64,000 bases of DNA from Bog-756 sp050011635 (GTDB lineage Bacteria > Actinomycetota > Acidimicrobiia > Acidimicrobiales > RAAP-2). The DNA is taken from NCBI GenBank assembly GCA_050011635.1, contig JBEKIU010000002.1, positions 1-64,000 on the forward strand. The letters run 5' to 3'. Below the pieces are notes generated by a model that saw only the letters and a list, made by a program, of their open reading frames with translations, ran no database searches and was not told the DNA's origin. Shown here piece after piece: positions 8,656 through 16,752 of the stretch; the first letter of the stretch is position 1; each line of letters begins with the position of its first letter. The position numbers and the translations under genes were made by a program.

Positions 8656-10116
8656 TCACCCGCCCCGCAGTCGCTCGGCCAGCGCGCCGCGTCGGACCTG
8701 GCCGGTGGCGGGGGTCCGGGGCAGCGAGTCCACCACCTCCACCCGGCGGGGATGCTTGAAGGGGGCCAGCCGTCCGGCGCAGAGCTCCCGGAGTGAGGCG
8801 AGGGTCGGAGTGGGCGCGTCGGGGACGGTCACGATGACCGCGCACACCATCTCGCCCCACGTCGGGTCGGGGAGGCCGAGGACGGCCACCTCGCGGACGC
8901 CCGGGTGCCCGGCGAGCACGGCCTCGACCTCGGCGGGCACGACCGATTCGCCACCGGTCCGGACCAGATCGCCGGTCCGGCCCATGATGCGGAGGAACCC
9001 GTCGTCGTCCTCCCGGGCGAGATCGCCTGTCCGGTACCAGCCGTCGACCAGGCACGCCGACGTGGCGTCCGGATCGTCGAGGTACCCGTCGAACAGGAGT
9101 GCGCCAGAGACTGAGAGCTCCCCGTCCGGGCTGACGCGGATCTTGACGCCGGGGGCCGGGGGCCCGCAGCTCCCCGGCTTCCGACGGATGTCGGCGTGGT
9201 CGAGGCAGGCGACGCTCCCAGCCTCGGTCGACCCGTAGAAGACGCGGAGGTGGGCCTGGGGCACGGTGCGCTCGATGGCCATGAGGAAGTCGACACCGGT
9301 CTCCGACGTGCCGGTGTCGGCGAACCGGATCGACGAGAGCGGGTGTCCGGCCGACGAGTCGAGGTGGTCGATGATCCGCTGCCAGATGGCCGGGACGCAG
9401 TTGATGCGTGTCGCATGATGGCGGGCGACCGCCTCGCAGATCTCCTCGGCTCCCGTCGAGTCGAGGAGGATCACGGCGTCGCGGGCCTGCCACTGCTGGA
9501 GGGCGATGGTCCATGCCCCCATGTGGAAGAGCGGGTACGGGCAGACCATGGCTCCCCGGGGCTCGAGAAGTGCTCCGGGGTGGGTTCGGAGATAGTTGGT
9601 GGCGTGCGACAGCACGGCACCCTTGGGGCTGCCGGTGCTCCCGCTGGTGAAGAAGGCGACATGCGGATCGGTGCCCGAGAGGTCGTCGACGTCGACCGGG
9701 GCGGTGTCCCGCCCGTCGGCCAGAGCCCCCAGGTCGTCGAGGGTGGTGCTGGTCGGGGCCCCCGGGGGCACCGCACGTCCGCCGTCGGTGACCAGGAGGT
9801 GCGGGTGGCACCCGGAGACGATCTCTGCGGCCTCGTCCGGGCCGAGGAGTCCGTTGACCGGGATGAAGAGCGCGCCCAGCTTGCTGAGTGCGGCGAACAG
9901 CGGAACGGAATCGAGCTCGGTCCCCGACCACAGGACCACCCGAGATCCTCGGCCGATCCCCATCGACCCCAGCACGCCGACCAGCTGGTTGGACCTCGCC
10001 TCGAGCGCGCCGAAGGTGAGCGTCCGATCGCCGGAGACAGCTGCCACCCGATGGGGGACGGCGCGCGCCGCGTTGGCGAAGACCTCGCCTATCAACAGGT
10101 CGTCGGTTCCCGGCAT
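8656..10116 (-). CDS. AMP-dependent acyl-CoA synthetase/ligase
   Basis: 486 residues of the acyl-adenylating family: P-loop FFTSGSTGSPKG, A5 motif YGSTEAG, A7 YRTGD, and A8 MGRTGDLVRTGGE. Such enzymes activate a carboxylic acid to its CoA thioester through an acyl-AMP. The expected A10 lysine near the C-terminus (usually PxTxxGK) reads PRTPATGQ, with Gln at about residue 473, so adenylation may be impaired or the substrate handled differently. It is divergent from a TetR gene with a shared operator candidate. It starts at ATG 10116. Substrate chain type cannot be called. Confidence 0.9.
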   Translation of the reverse strand: MPGTDDLLIGEVFANAARAVPHRVAAVSGDRTLTFGALEARSNQLVGVLGSMGIGRGSRVVLWSGTELDSVPLFAALSKLGALFIPVNGLLGPDEAAEIVSGCHPHLLVTDGGRAVPPGAPTSTTLDDLGALADGRDTAPVDVDDLSGTDPHVAFFTSGSTGSPKGAVLSHATNYLRTHPGALLEPRGAMVCPYPLFHMGAWTIALQQWQARDAVILLDSTGAEEICEAVARHHATRINCVPAIWQRIIDHLDSSAGHPLSSIRFADTGTSETGVDFLMAIERTVPQAHLRVFYGSTEAGSVACLDHADIRRKPGSCGPPAPGVKIRVSPDGELSVSGALLFDGYLDDPDATSACLVDGWYRTGDLAREDDDGFLRIMGRTGDLVRTGGESVVPAEVEAVLAGHPGVREVAVLGLPDPTWGEMVCAVIVTVPDAPTPTLASLRELCAGRLAPFKHPRRVEVVDSLPRTPATGQVRRGALAERLRGG

Positions 10117-10144
10117 GTCGCGCCCTCGCTGGTCTTGCTGGTGA

Positions 10145-10157
10145 AGAACAGTGATCT
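10145..10157. promoter_or_regulatory. Operator candidate AGAACAGTGATCT in divergent promoter
   Basis: It matches AGAAC-N3-GTTCT at all but one position and lies between the acyl-CoA ligase start (10116, minus) and the TetR start (10210, plus). This is where an autoregulated TetR protein usually binds. The extended form AAGAACAGTGATCTT has 4-nt outer arms AAGA/TCTT. Confidence 0.5.
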
Positions 10158-10209
10158 TAGAGTGGGTGAACGCCGTGCTGGGTGGTCCACCCCGAAAACG
10201 AGGAACACG

Positions 10210-10866
10210 ATGTCGCGTATGACCGAGACCTTGGCCAGACAGGCAGTCGAACGCACCACGATCGACCGGCAGACCGAGTACGCCCGGGAGATGCAGCGGA
10301 TCGTGGAGGCGACCTACGACTTCATCGAACGGACCGGAAGTCTCGAACCGTCGGTGCGCGACATCCTCGGTCACTGCGGTCTTTCGACGCAGGGCTTCTA
10401 CCGGTACTTCCGCTCCAAGGACGAGCTCATGTTGGTCCTGCTCGATGACGGCCGGCGGCAGCTGGTCGACTACCTGGTCCTGCGCATGGAGGCGGCCGAC
10501 TCGACCACGGCCAAGATCCGGGCCTGGATCGAAGGGGTCCTGGCTCAGGCCTCGAACGCCCGGGCCGCGGCGCGCACCCGGCCGTTTGCGGCCAATGAGG
10601 CCCGGCTGTCGGAGCTGTTCCCCGAGGAGCAGCGCGAGTCGATCGACCTGTTGGTGGGTCTCCTGGTCGAGCCCCTCGCCGCGGTGACTCCCCGGACATC
10701 GTCGGTCACCGAGGCCCGCGACGATGCCGAGGCCATCTACCGTCTGGTCTTCGGGGTCCTCCACGCTCATCTGATCCTGCGAACCCGGCCTTCGGCATCG
10801 GAGGTGGACCATGTGGTGCGCTTCTGTCTCCGGGGGGCGGGACTGACCGGGGAGGGCGCACGATGA
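10210..10866 (+). CDS. TetR family transcriptional regulator
   Basis: 218 residues. The N-terminal helix-turn-helix is recognisable at about residues 33-65: IVEATYDFIERTGSLEPSV, then HCGLSTQGFYRYFRSKDEL, the most conserved TetR stretch. The C-terminal ligand domain is not diagnostic. ATG at 10210 follows GAGGA at normal spacing. It is divergent from the acyl-CoA ligase and overlaps the cupin gene by 4 nt (ATGA). Given the neighbours, an acyl-CoA or related carboxylate ligand is plausible. It is the best candidate to bind the AGAAC-N3-GTTCT sites in this region. Confidence 0.9.
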   Translation: MSRMTETLARQAVERTTIDRQTEYAREMQRIVEATYDFIERTGSLEPSVRDILGHCGLSTQGFYRYFRSKDELMLVLLDDGRRQLVDYLVLRMEAADSTTAKIRAWIEGVLAQASNARAAARTRPFAANEARLSELFPEEQRESIDLLVGLLVEPLAAVTPRTSSVTEARDDAEAIYRLVFGVLHAHLILRTRPSASEVDHVVRFCLRGAGLTGEGAR

Positions 10867-11180
10867 CCGATCGGTCGATGGGCGACGTCGGGACCAGACT
10901 GCTCCACGAGGACGACCGGGTGCGTGTCTGGGAGGTGCGTCTGGCCCCGGGGCAAGAGGGCGACATCCATCGGCACCGGCTCGATCACCTGCTCGTCCAG
11001 GTGGCGGGGGACCGCATCGCGGTGGTTCCCGAGGAGGACTCCGAAGGGCCGTTCCGCGAGTACTTCGAGGCCGACGTCGTGCCGGGGGCCGTGGTGCCGG
11101 TCCGGCGTGGGGGAGTCGAGCGGGCCCGCAATGTCGGCGCCGAGGAGTACCTCGAGGTCGTCGTCGAGCTCAAGCACTGA
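10863..11180 (+). CDS. Small cupin-domain protein
   Basis: 105 residues forming one beta-barrel: WEVRLAPGQEGDIHRHRLDHLLVQVAGD resembles cupin motif 1 with His residues, and the later part (GAVVPVRRGGVERARNVGAEEYLEVVVEL) corresponds to motif 2. Cupins of this size are often metal-dependent dioxygenases, isomerases or ligand sensors. The start overlaps the TetR stop by 4 nt, so it is cotranscribed with the regulator. Function unknown. Confidence 0.75.
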   Translation: MTDRSMGDVGTRLLHEDDRVRVWEVRLAPGQEGDIHRHRLDHLLVQVAGDRIAVVPEEDSEGPFREYFEADVVPGAVVPVRRGGVERARNVGAEEYLEVVVELKH

Positions 11181-11313
11181 CCCGTCCGGGAGCTGGACCT
11201 CCCAGGCGTCGGGACGGCCGGGCAGAGGCCCCCCGGACGCAAGGCCAGGCCCGGAGCAAGGTGGCGGAACCCGGCTCGACGGACCTGACCTGACCACTGT
11301 CGGCACGTGCCGG

Positions 11314-11342
11314 TCCGAACTTGAGCAATTCTTCGGATTTTT
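11314..11342 (+). terminator. Rho-independent terminator candidate after cupin gene
   Basis: TCCGAA at 11314 and TTCGGA at 11332 pair across a 12-nt loop that itself holds TTG/CAA, and the second arm runs straight into TTTTT. It lies between the convergent cupin and aldehyde dehydrogenase remnant and is the most canonical intrinsic terminator seen in this GC-rich window. Confidence 0.55.
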
Positions 11343-11385
11343 CTCAGAACGGGGAAAACTCCAGGTCAGCACGCCGAACTTCGGG

Positions 11386-12417
11386 TCACAGGGAGCCCCG
11401 CCGGAGCACGCGGGGTCGGGAGAAGGCGGCCATCCCCTCCTCGCCCATCTCCAGACCCAGGCCCGATTCCCGCCACCCGCCCATCGGGGCCAGATGGTCC
11501 ATGGCCCCGATGCCGTGGGCGTTGGTCCATACCGTGCCGGCCGAGAGCCGTTGTGCCACCGAGTCGGCCAGGTCGAGGTCACGGCTCCATACCGAGGCGC
11601 ACAGACCGAACCGGGTGTCGTTGGCTGCCTCGACAGCGTCGTCGATCCGCTCGTACGGGAGAAGCGGGAGCGCCGGCGCGAACTGCTCCTCCCTGACGAT
11701 GCCCGCACCGGGGTCGGGCGCCACGACGAGGGCGGGGGACACCGTCCACCCCGATCCCGGGCCCACCACCGATGCCGGTCGGACGACGACCCCCCCGACA
11801 CCGGCGGCGTCGACGATGAGGGCCTCGACCCGGTCCCGAGCGGCCTCGGTGTGCACCGGTCCCATGGTCACCGCCTCCTCGAGACCGTCGCCGACGACGG
11901 CGAGCGACAGGCGGTCGGCCAGGGCGTCGCGCCACTCCGGCAGCCGCTCCGCCGGCAGATACAGCCGCTTGATGGCCATGCACACCTGTCCCGAAGTGGT
12001 GAAGGCGGCCTCGAGGAGGCGGTCGGCCAGAGCCTCGGTGGGGTCGAGGTCGGGGGCGATGATGGCCGGATCGTTGCCGCCGAGCTCGAGGACCGCGGGG
12101 CGAAAGTGCTGCGCGCAGGCCGCCAGAACCGACCGTCCGGCGGCGGCCCCGCCGGTGAAGGTGACCATGTCGATCCCCGGGTGGGCCACGAGCGCGGCAG
12201 CGAACCCCGGGGTCGGGCCGTTGAGGGAGTTGAGCACGCCCGGGGGGAGGCCGGCGGCGATGGCGGCGGCCAGTTCCAGCACCGCGCCGGGGCAGGTCGG
12301 AGGCGTCTTGACCACCACCGTGTTTCCGGCCAGCAACGCCGGGATGATCTTGTTGCCCATGACGGCTGCGGGCCAATTGAAGGGAAGGATGGCCGCCACG
12401 ACGCCATGTGGAACCTC
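11386..12417 (-). pseudogene. Aldehyde dehydrogenase remnant lacking its N-terminus
   Basis: The frame encodes the last roughly 340 residues of an NAD(P)-dependent aldehyde dehydrogenase (full length usually 470-500). Homology starts abruptly at PHGVVAAILPFNWPAAV, normally about 140 residues into the protein. The catalytic Glu region LELGGND, the nucleophile in SGQVC and EEQFAPALP are intact. The break falls exactly at the stop codon of the cNMP-domain gene upstream on the same strand, with no spacer, so the 5' third was lost by deletion or by arrival of that gene. GTG at 12399 could start a 337-residue fragment, but without the first cofactor-domain strands activity is unlikely. Confidence 0.8.
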
Positions 12418-13684
12418 AGCCGTGGCCTCCCTCGTCCTGCTGGGCGGCCCGCAATTTCTTCGCCATCGACTGCAACAGCTTCCAGCCGATGGCACCGTTC
12501 TCCTGGACGAGCGGGCGGAACTCCCAGTAGGTGAGTCCGTAGCAGACGAGCTCGCTCGAGGCGGTGACGGTCGCCGCACGCGGTCCGTCATCGATCAGCG
12601 CGATCTCGCCGAAGTAGTCACCCCGCTGCAGGGTCACCTGCTCCACGCCGCGGATGGTGACTCTCGCCTCCCCGGAGTCGATCAGGAAGAATGCGGCACC
12701 CCCCGAGCCTTCCATGACGACCGTTTCACCTTCGGAGAATCGGCGCTCCTTCAGCAGGCGTGCGATCTGGTCGAATTCCTTTCGGTCGAGCTCGGCGAAG
12801 AGCGGAACCAGTTGGAGGGTCTCGACGGGATCGCCGGCCACCTGGGCGGTCTCCGGGGCTGCTTCGGGTGACCGCCCTGTCGTGACCGCCCGGCACTGGA
12901 GCAGGTAGAGCGTGTCGTCGGCGAATGCCCATTCGATGTCGCGTCCGGGTCCGTAGACCTGCTCGCAACGCGCTGCCAGCCGGCTCAACTGCTCGAGCCG
13001 GCCGTCGTCGAGGCAGAGTTGCTCGACCAGGTGAGACGGGACCTCCTCCTCGACGGTTCCCCCGGTGGCCAAGGAGTGCACGGCGATGGTCTTGCGCCCA
13101 GGCTTGCGCTCGAGCACCTCACCGGAGCGGTCGATCCGGAAGTGGTCCGGGATGACGAGGCCGGCGACCACGGCCTCGCCCAGGCCCCAGCTGGCTTCGA
13201 TGACCCGCTCGTCCGCTCCGGTCACCGGATTCTCGGTGAACATCACCCCGGCGACGTCCGGATCCAACAGGGTCTGGACGACCACTCCGATACTGGGCCG
13301 GGTGAAGAGACCGACTCGTTGCCGGTAGGTGATGGCCGAGTCCGAGTTCGCCGACCACCAGATGTCCCGCAGGGCCGACGGCAGCTCCTTTGCCGACGGG
13401 ACGTTCAGCAGCGTGAGGTGCTGTCCGGCGAAGCTGGCCTCTGCCCCATCCTCGTCGACGGCGGACGAGCGGACGGCCAGCGGCACCTCCAGGCCCCGGA
13501 CCGCCTTGGCCACCCTGGCGATGGCCCGGTCCTCCCCGGCGGCCACGGCCTCGACGACGGGGCCCGACAGTGCGACGCCGGGCGGGACATGAAGACCGTT
13601 CCGCTCGGCATCGCCGAGCCCGACTGCCTTCGAACCGAAGATCGCCGTCTCGTGCGCCTTGGCCAGCGGGACGACGTCTTTCAC
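12416..13684 (-). CDS. PEP/pyruvate-binding (ATP-grasp) subunit fused to a cNMP-binding domain
   Basis: 422 residues. Residues about 1-280 match the ATP-binding N-terminal domain of PEP synthase/pyruvate phosphate dikinase: GSKAVGLGDAERNGLHVPPG, PLAVRSSAVDEDG, EASWGLGEAVV and DIEWAF. Residues about 300-410 are a CAP-type cyclic-nucleotide domain with its phosphate cassette FGEIAL...PRAAT, including the Glu and Arg that contact the cyclic phosphate. The start overlaps the stop of the upstream phosphohistidine gene by 4 nt. Together they look like a split PEP-synthase-like phosphotransferase with built-in cNMP control. The comparable three-subunit phenylphosphate synthase uses a CBS subunit for regulation instead. 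Confidence 0.85.
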   Translation of the reverse strand: MKDVVPLAKAHETAIFGSKAVGLGDAERNGLHVPPGVALSGPVVEAVAAGEDRAIARVAKAVRGLEVPLAVRSSAVDEDGAEASFAGQHLTLLNVPSAKELPSALRDIWWSANSDSAITYRQRVGLFTRPSIGVVVQTLLDPDVAGVMFTENPVTGADERVIEASWGLGEAVVAGLVIPDHFRIDRSGEVLERKPGRKTIAVHSLATGGTVEEEVPSHLVEQLCLDDGRLEQLSRLAARCEQVYGPGRDIEWAFADDTLYLLQCRAVTTGRSPEAAPETAQVAGDPVETLQLVPLFAELDRKEFDQIARLLKERRFSEGETVVMEGSGGAAFFLIDSGEARVTIRGVEQVTLQRGDYFGEIALIDDGPRAATVTASSELVCYGLTYWEFRPLVQENGAIGWKLLQSMAKKLRAAQQDEGGHG

Positions 13685-15321
13685 GCCAGCACGTGCACTT
13701 CGCCGGCATCTCCGTCAACGCGTACCTGCGTCCCGTCCGGGATGAGGCCGGTCGCTTCCCGCGTCCCGACGACGCCGGGGATCCCGTACTCGCGGGCGAC
13801 GATCGCGGAGTGGGAGAGCAACCCTCCGTTGTCGGTGACGATGGCCCCGAGGAGAGGCAGGAGGATGTTGAACGCCTCCGAGGTCGCTTCGGTCACGAGA
13901 ACGTCTCCCTGCACGATCCGACCGAATTCAGAGGGGCCCGACACGCGGCGCGCCGGTCCTTCGTAGACCCCCTGGCTCGCGGCCAGGCCGCGCAGGAGAT
14001 GCTCTTCGTGCGGCGTCTCGGAGCTCCCGAACACCTCGCCCATGGCGATGCCGGTCGCACGCATCAATCGTGCCACCGCGGGTGGCAGGCCGGACGGGTC
14101 TGGTGGAGGAGGTGGCGGTGTTCCGATGAAGGGGGGCGCATCTTTGGCGGTGTGGGTGGCCCGGTAGTCGAACCGCGCCGCGAGCTCGTCGCCGGAGGGA
14201 CCGCCCGAACCGGAGAGCAGCGAGCACATTTCATCCAGGCCGGCGTCGACCAGGTGCTCGGGTTCATTGATCCGACCCCTGTCGGCCAGGCGACGACCGG
14301 CAGCCAGGACCGCGCGCCGCATCAGACCCGAGGCCCAGATGTCGCTGTAGATCCCGCGCTCGTCGCGAAGTCGGTAGGTGAGCCGGGCCTCCCCCAGCAG
14401 CTCGTCGAACTCGTCGCGGTGCTGTTCGGGGACCTTCTGGCGGATGTCGGCTGTCCGTTCCTCGACGTCGGAGGCCTTTCCATCTCTCCCCGACACGGCA
14501 ATCCGGATGGCCCGGACCAGCGCGTCGGGCAACTCGAGAGCAGCGGGCTCGGAGATGTCGAATCCGTCGAGCGGTCGGTACCCGACGAAGTCGAGGTAGC
14601 CGGTCACGGCTGCTCCCTGTTCTCCTCCGAGGGAGCGCAGCGCATCGAGCACCTGGCCGGGTTCGTCACCCGACTCGAGGAGCTCGAGCGCAGCGGGGTC
14701 ATCACCGATGGCGGCGATCAGCCGCTCGAGCTCGGCAGACCCGCCTGCGGACACGGCAGCCGAACCGCGCATGAGCCCGAGCAGCTCGGCCGGCTGGAGC
14801 CCGGTCCAGTCCCCGACGTGCACGAGGAAGTCCCCCGTCGGGATCATCGCCCCGGCCGTGAACCGCATGTGCTGGGCCATCATCGCCGCATGGTGGTCGC
14901 GGCACTTCGTGAGATAGGTAATCAATTCCTCATCGGAGAGTGCGTCAGGATCAACCGCCTGGATGGCCCGGTGCTCCGCGATCGAAGCCGGCTTGATCGT
15001 CTCGTCCCACTCGCGCAGCTGCTCCCGCCAGAGCCTCTTCTGGACGACCTCCTCGGCGCGTTGGAAGCGTTGAGGGATCTCTTCCTCCGGTGCCAGCCTC
15101 ATGGAGCTGTAGGCGAAGCCGTTGGGGTACGCCATCTCCATCCCGTCCAAGAGCAGCCCGTAGTAGCGGGCGAAGTCGTTGGTGCCCCGCTTGATGGCTT
15201 CGGGATGGGTCTGCGCCCAGTAACGAGTCGCCGGTCGCGGGAAGTGCACCGCATCCAGTGCCCAGAACCCGGGGCCGGGTGGATCAAATCGGAGCTCCGC
15301 GGTTGCACCCGAATCTGTCAT
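13681..15321 (-). CDS. PEP-utilizing enzyme with phosphohistidine mobile domain
   Basis: 546 residues. The C-terminal 90 residues are the PEP-utilizer swivelling domain: GGLLSHSAIVAREYGIPGVVGT contains the phosphorylatable His at about residue 504. The large central part, GFWALDAVHFPRPATRYWAQ onward, resembles the substrate domain of rifampicin phosphotransferase and phenylphosphate synthase protein 1. It lacks the ATP-grasp domain, which is supplied by the next gene (ATGA overlap). The pair would move a phosphoryl group from ATP through His to an acceptor, perhaps a phenolic or other hydroxyl compound. The ATG at 15321 is clear. The acceptor is inferred only from distant relatives. Confidence 0.85.
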   Translation of the reverse strand: MTDSGATAELRFDPPGPGFWALDAVHFPRPATRYWAQTHPEAIKRGTNDFARYYGLLLDGMEMAYPNGFAYSSMRLAPEEEIPQRFQRAEEVVQKRLWREQLREWDETIKPASIAEHRAIQAVDPDALSDEELITYLTKCRDHHAAMMAQHMRFTAGAMIPTGDFLVHVGDWTGLQPAELLGLMRGSAAVSAGGSAELERLIAAIGDDPAALELLESGDEPGQVLDALRSLGGEQGAAVTGYLDFVGYRPLDGFDISEPAALELPDALVRAIRIAVSGRDGKASDVEERTADIRQKVPEQHRDEFDELLGEARLTYRLRDERGIYSDIWASGLMRRAVLAAGRRLADRGRINEPEHLVDAGLDEMCSLLSGSGGPSGDELAARFDYRATHTAKDAPPFIGTPPPPPPDPSGLPPAVARLMRATGIAMGEVFGSSETPHEEHLLRGLAASQGVYEGPARRVSGPSEFGRIVQGDVLVTEATSEAFNILLPLLGAIVTDNGGLLSHSAIVAREYGIPGVVGTREATGLIPDGTQVRVDGDAGEVHVLA

Positions 15322-15373
15322 CGACGATCCTCCCTCTGTTCGAGCCCGGATCTCGAGGCACCCCATCGGAGCT

Positions 15374-15407
15374 CGAGCATCGTTCTGGCTCCTCAGGGCA
15401 GAACGAT
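15374..15407. promoter_or_regulatory. Inverted repeat ATCGTTCTG / CAGAACGAT upstream of the PEP-utilizer operon
   Basis: Perfect 9-bp arms at 15379-15387 and 15399-15407 with an 11-nt spacer, about 60 nt upstream of the ATG at 15321. Each arm contains the GTTCT/AGAAC half-site seen at 8634, 10145 and 17652; 15374-15386 (CGAGCATCGTTCT) matches 11 of 13 positions of that palindrome. Probably an operator or promoter element. Confidence 0.45.
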
Positions 15408-15511
15408 AAGAGGAGGGCCGCGCTCCGGTCAATCGGTTGGTCCATCGAAGCACCGGATCCCGACGGCAATAGTGTGCCCGGGCGTGACCCACCGGAGGGC
15501 CCCGAAGAGCG

Positions 15512-16678
15512 TTACAGGTGGTACAGGCGGGCGGCGTTTTCGCCGAGGATCTTCCGCTGGGCCGTCGTGCTGAGCTCTCGCATGTTCTCCTCGGCGGTCT
15601 TGAGCGGGTCCGGGTAGAGGCACGTCGGATGCGGATAGTCCGTTTCGAACATGATGTTGTCCTCGCCCACGGCCGCAACCATCGAGGGCAGGTTGGTCCG
15701 TTCGAACCATGTCGTGGCGTAGATCTGCCTGCGGAAGTACTCGGTCGGCGTCAACGACAGCCTGGTCCGTGCCAGAGGTGCGTTCTCGGTGATCTCGTAG
15801 TCGAGGGCTTCCAGGATGAACGGGATCCACCCGGCGCCACTCTCGACGGAGACGATCTTGAGCTCGGGGAAGCGCTCGAGCAGGCCGGAGCAGATGATGT
15901 TCACGACCACCCGGGCGTTCCCGATGAACAGGAGCGTCCCCCCGATGGCCAACTTGGTGTCGTCGTCGTGAGACGGCCATGGGTAGGTGCCGAAGTAATT
16001 CATCGTGGTCAGGCTGGCGCCAATGTGGAAGTGGACCGGGAGCTCCAGCTCACTGCATGCATCCCAGAGCGGGTCCCACTCCGGGCTGGCCAGATCCGGG
16101 GCTCCGAGGTCCTGGGTGTCCGACGTCAGGTTGATCCCGCGGAGGCCGAGGCTCTTGGCCCGACGGGCCTCACGGACGCTGGCCTCGATATCCCAGGCCG
16201 GCAGGATGGCCATGGGGAGGAGCCGGTTGCCCGATCCCTCCTGGAGCTCGGCGTTGAAGTCGTTGAAGATCTCGGTGCACCGGGTTCGCAGGTCGACATC
16301 CTCCACCACGTCGGCCAGCTTCTGCCCGCCGAGGCCGACCACCCCCGGGAAGATGATCTGGGCGTGGATGCCGACCTCGTCCAGGAGCGCGAGCCTGGCC
16401 ACCGGGTCGTAGGCGCCGGGGTGGGCCTGTTCGATCCCCCATTCATAGAGGCCTTCGAAGGACCGGCCCTTGTTGCCGTCCCGGTCGATGACGCCGCCGG
16501 CCCCGGCCCGCCCCAGCAGCTCGCCCTCGATCACCCACGAGGGGCTGCCGTCGACGGTGGCGACGTGGGGAACCCGGTCCCTCAACGAGGCCGGTGCCCG
16601 ACTGGTCCACAGGTCGTGTGGTTCGGTCAGGTGGGTGTCGGCGTCGACGACTCTGACTTGGTCGAGCGGGAGAGCCAT
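15512..16678 (-). CDS. Amidohydrolase family 2 (ACMSD-like metal hydrolase)
   Basis: 388 residues of the amidohydrolase_2 TIM-barrel family. VVDADTHLTEP gives the N-terminal DxH metal motif, LPVHFHIG a middle His, VSVESGAGWIPF the conserved strand and FETDYPHP the late Asp. Relatives decarboxylate or hydrolyse aromatic and cyclic acids. It stands alone on the minus strand, 190 nt before the PEP-utilizer start and divergent from an alpha/beta hydrolase. The ribosome site AGAGAGGAG before ATG 16678 lies in the arm of a perfect hairpin, hinting at translational control. Confidence 0.87.
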   Translation of the reverse strand: MALPLDQVRVVDADTHLTEPHDLWTSRAPASLRDRVPHVATVDGSPSWVIEGELLGRAGAGGVIDRDGNKGRSFEGLYEWGIEQAHPGAYDPVARLALLDEVGIHAQIIFPGVVGLGGQKLADVVEDVDLRTRCTEIFNDFNAELQEGSGNRLLPMAILPAWDIEASVREARRAKSLGLRGINLTSDTQDLGAPDLASPEWDPLWDACSELELPVHFHIGASLTTMNYFGTYPWPSHDDDTKLAIGGTLLFIGNARVVVNIICSGLLERFPELKIVSVESGAGWIPFILEALDYEITENAPLARTRLSLTPTEYFRRQIYATTWFERTNLPSMVAAVGEDNIMFETDYPHPTCLYPDPLKTAEENMRELSTTAQRKILGENAARLYHL

Positions 16679-16685
16679 GCCTGCT

Positions 16686-16707
16686 CCTCTCTGTGCCGAC
16701 AGAGAGG
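16686..16707. promoter_or_regulatory. Perfect 9-bp inverted repeat overlapping the amidohydrolase ribosome site
   Basis: CCTCTCTGT and ACAGAGAGG flank a 4-nt loop, 7 nt upstream of the amidohydrolase ATG. In the mRNA of that gene the downstream arm is the purine-rich AGAGAGG that extends into the Shine-Dalgarno AGAGAGGAG, so the hairpin would hide it. As DNA it is also a 22-bp palindrome in a divergent promoter and could be an operator. Confidence 0.55.
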
Positions 16708-16752
16708 TTAGCCATCGAACGACCAGCGTGGAGGGTGGTGAAAGGATGGGCC

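Noticed and set aside
9196..10209. A long N-terminal extension of the TetR protein at 10210
   Set aside because: It runs antisense through the acyl-CoA ligase gene; TetR homology and ribosome site point to ATG 10210.
11300..11311. Perfect 12-bp palindrome CGGCACGTGCCG
   Set aside because: Located between convergent genes, single copy, and common by chance in GC-rich DNA; no promoter around it.
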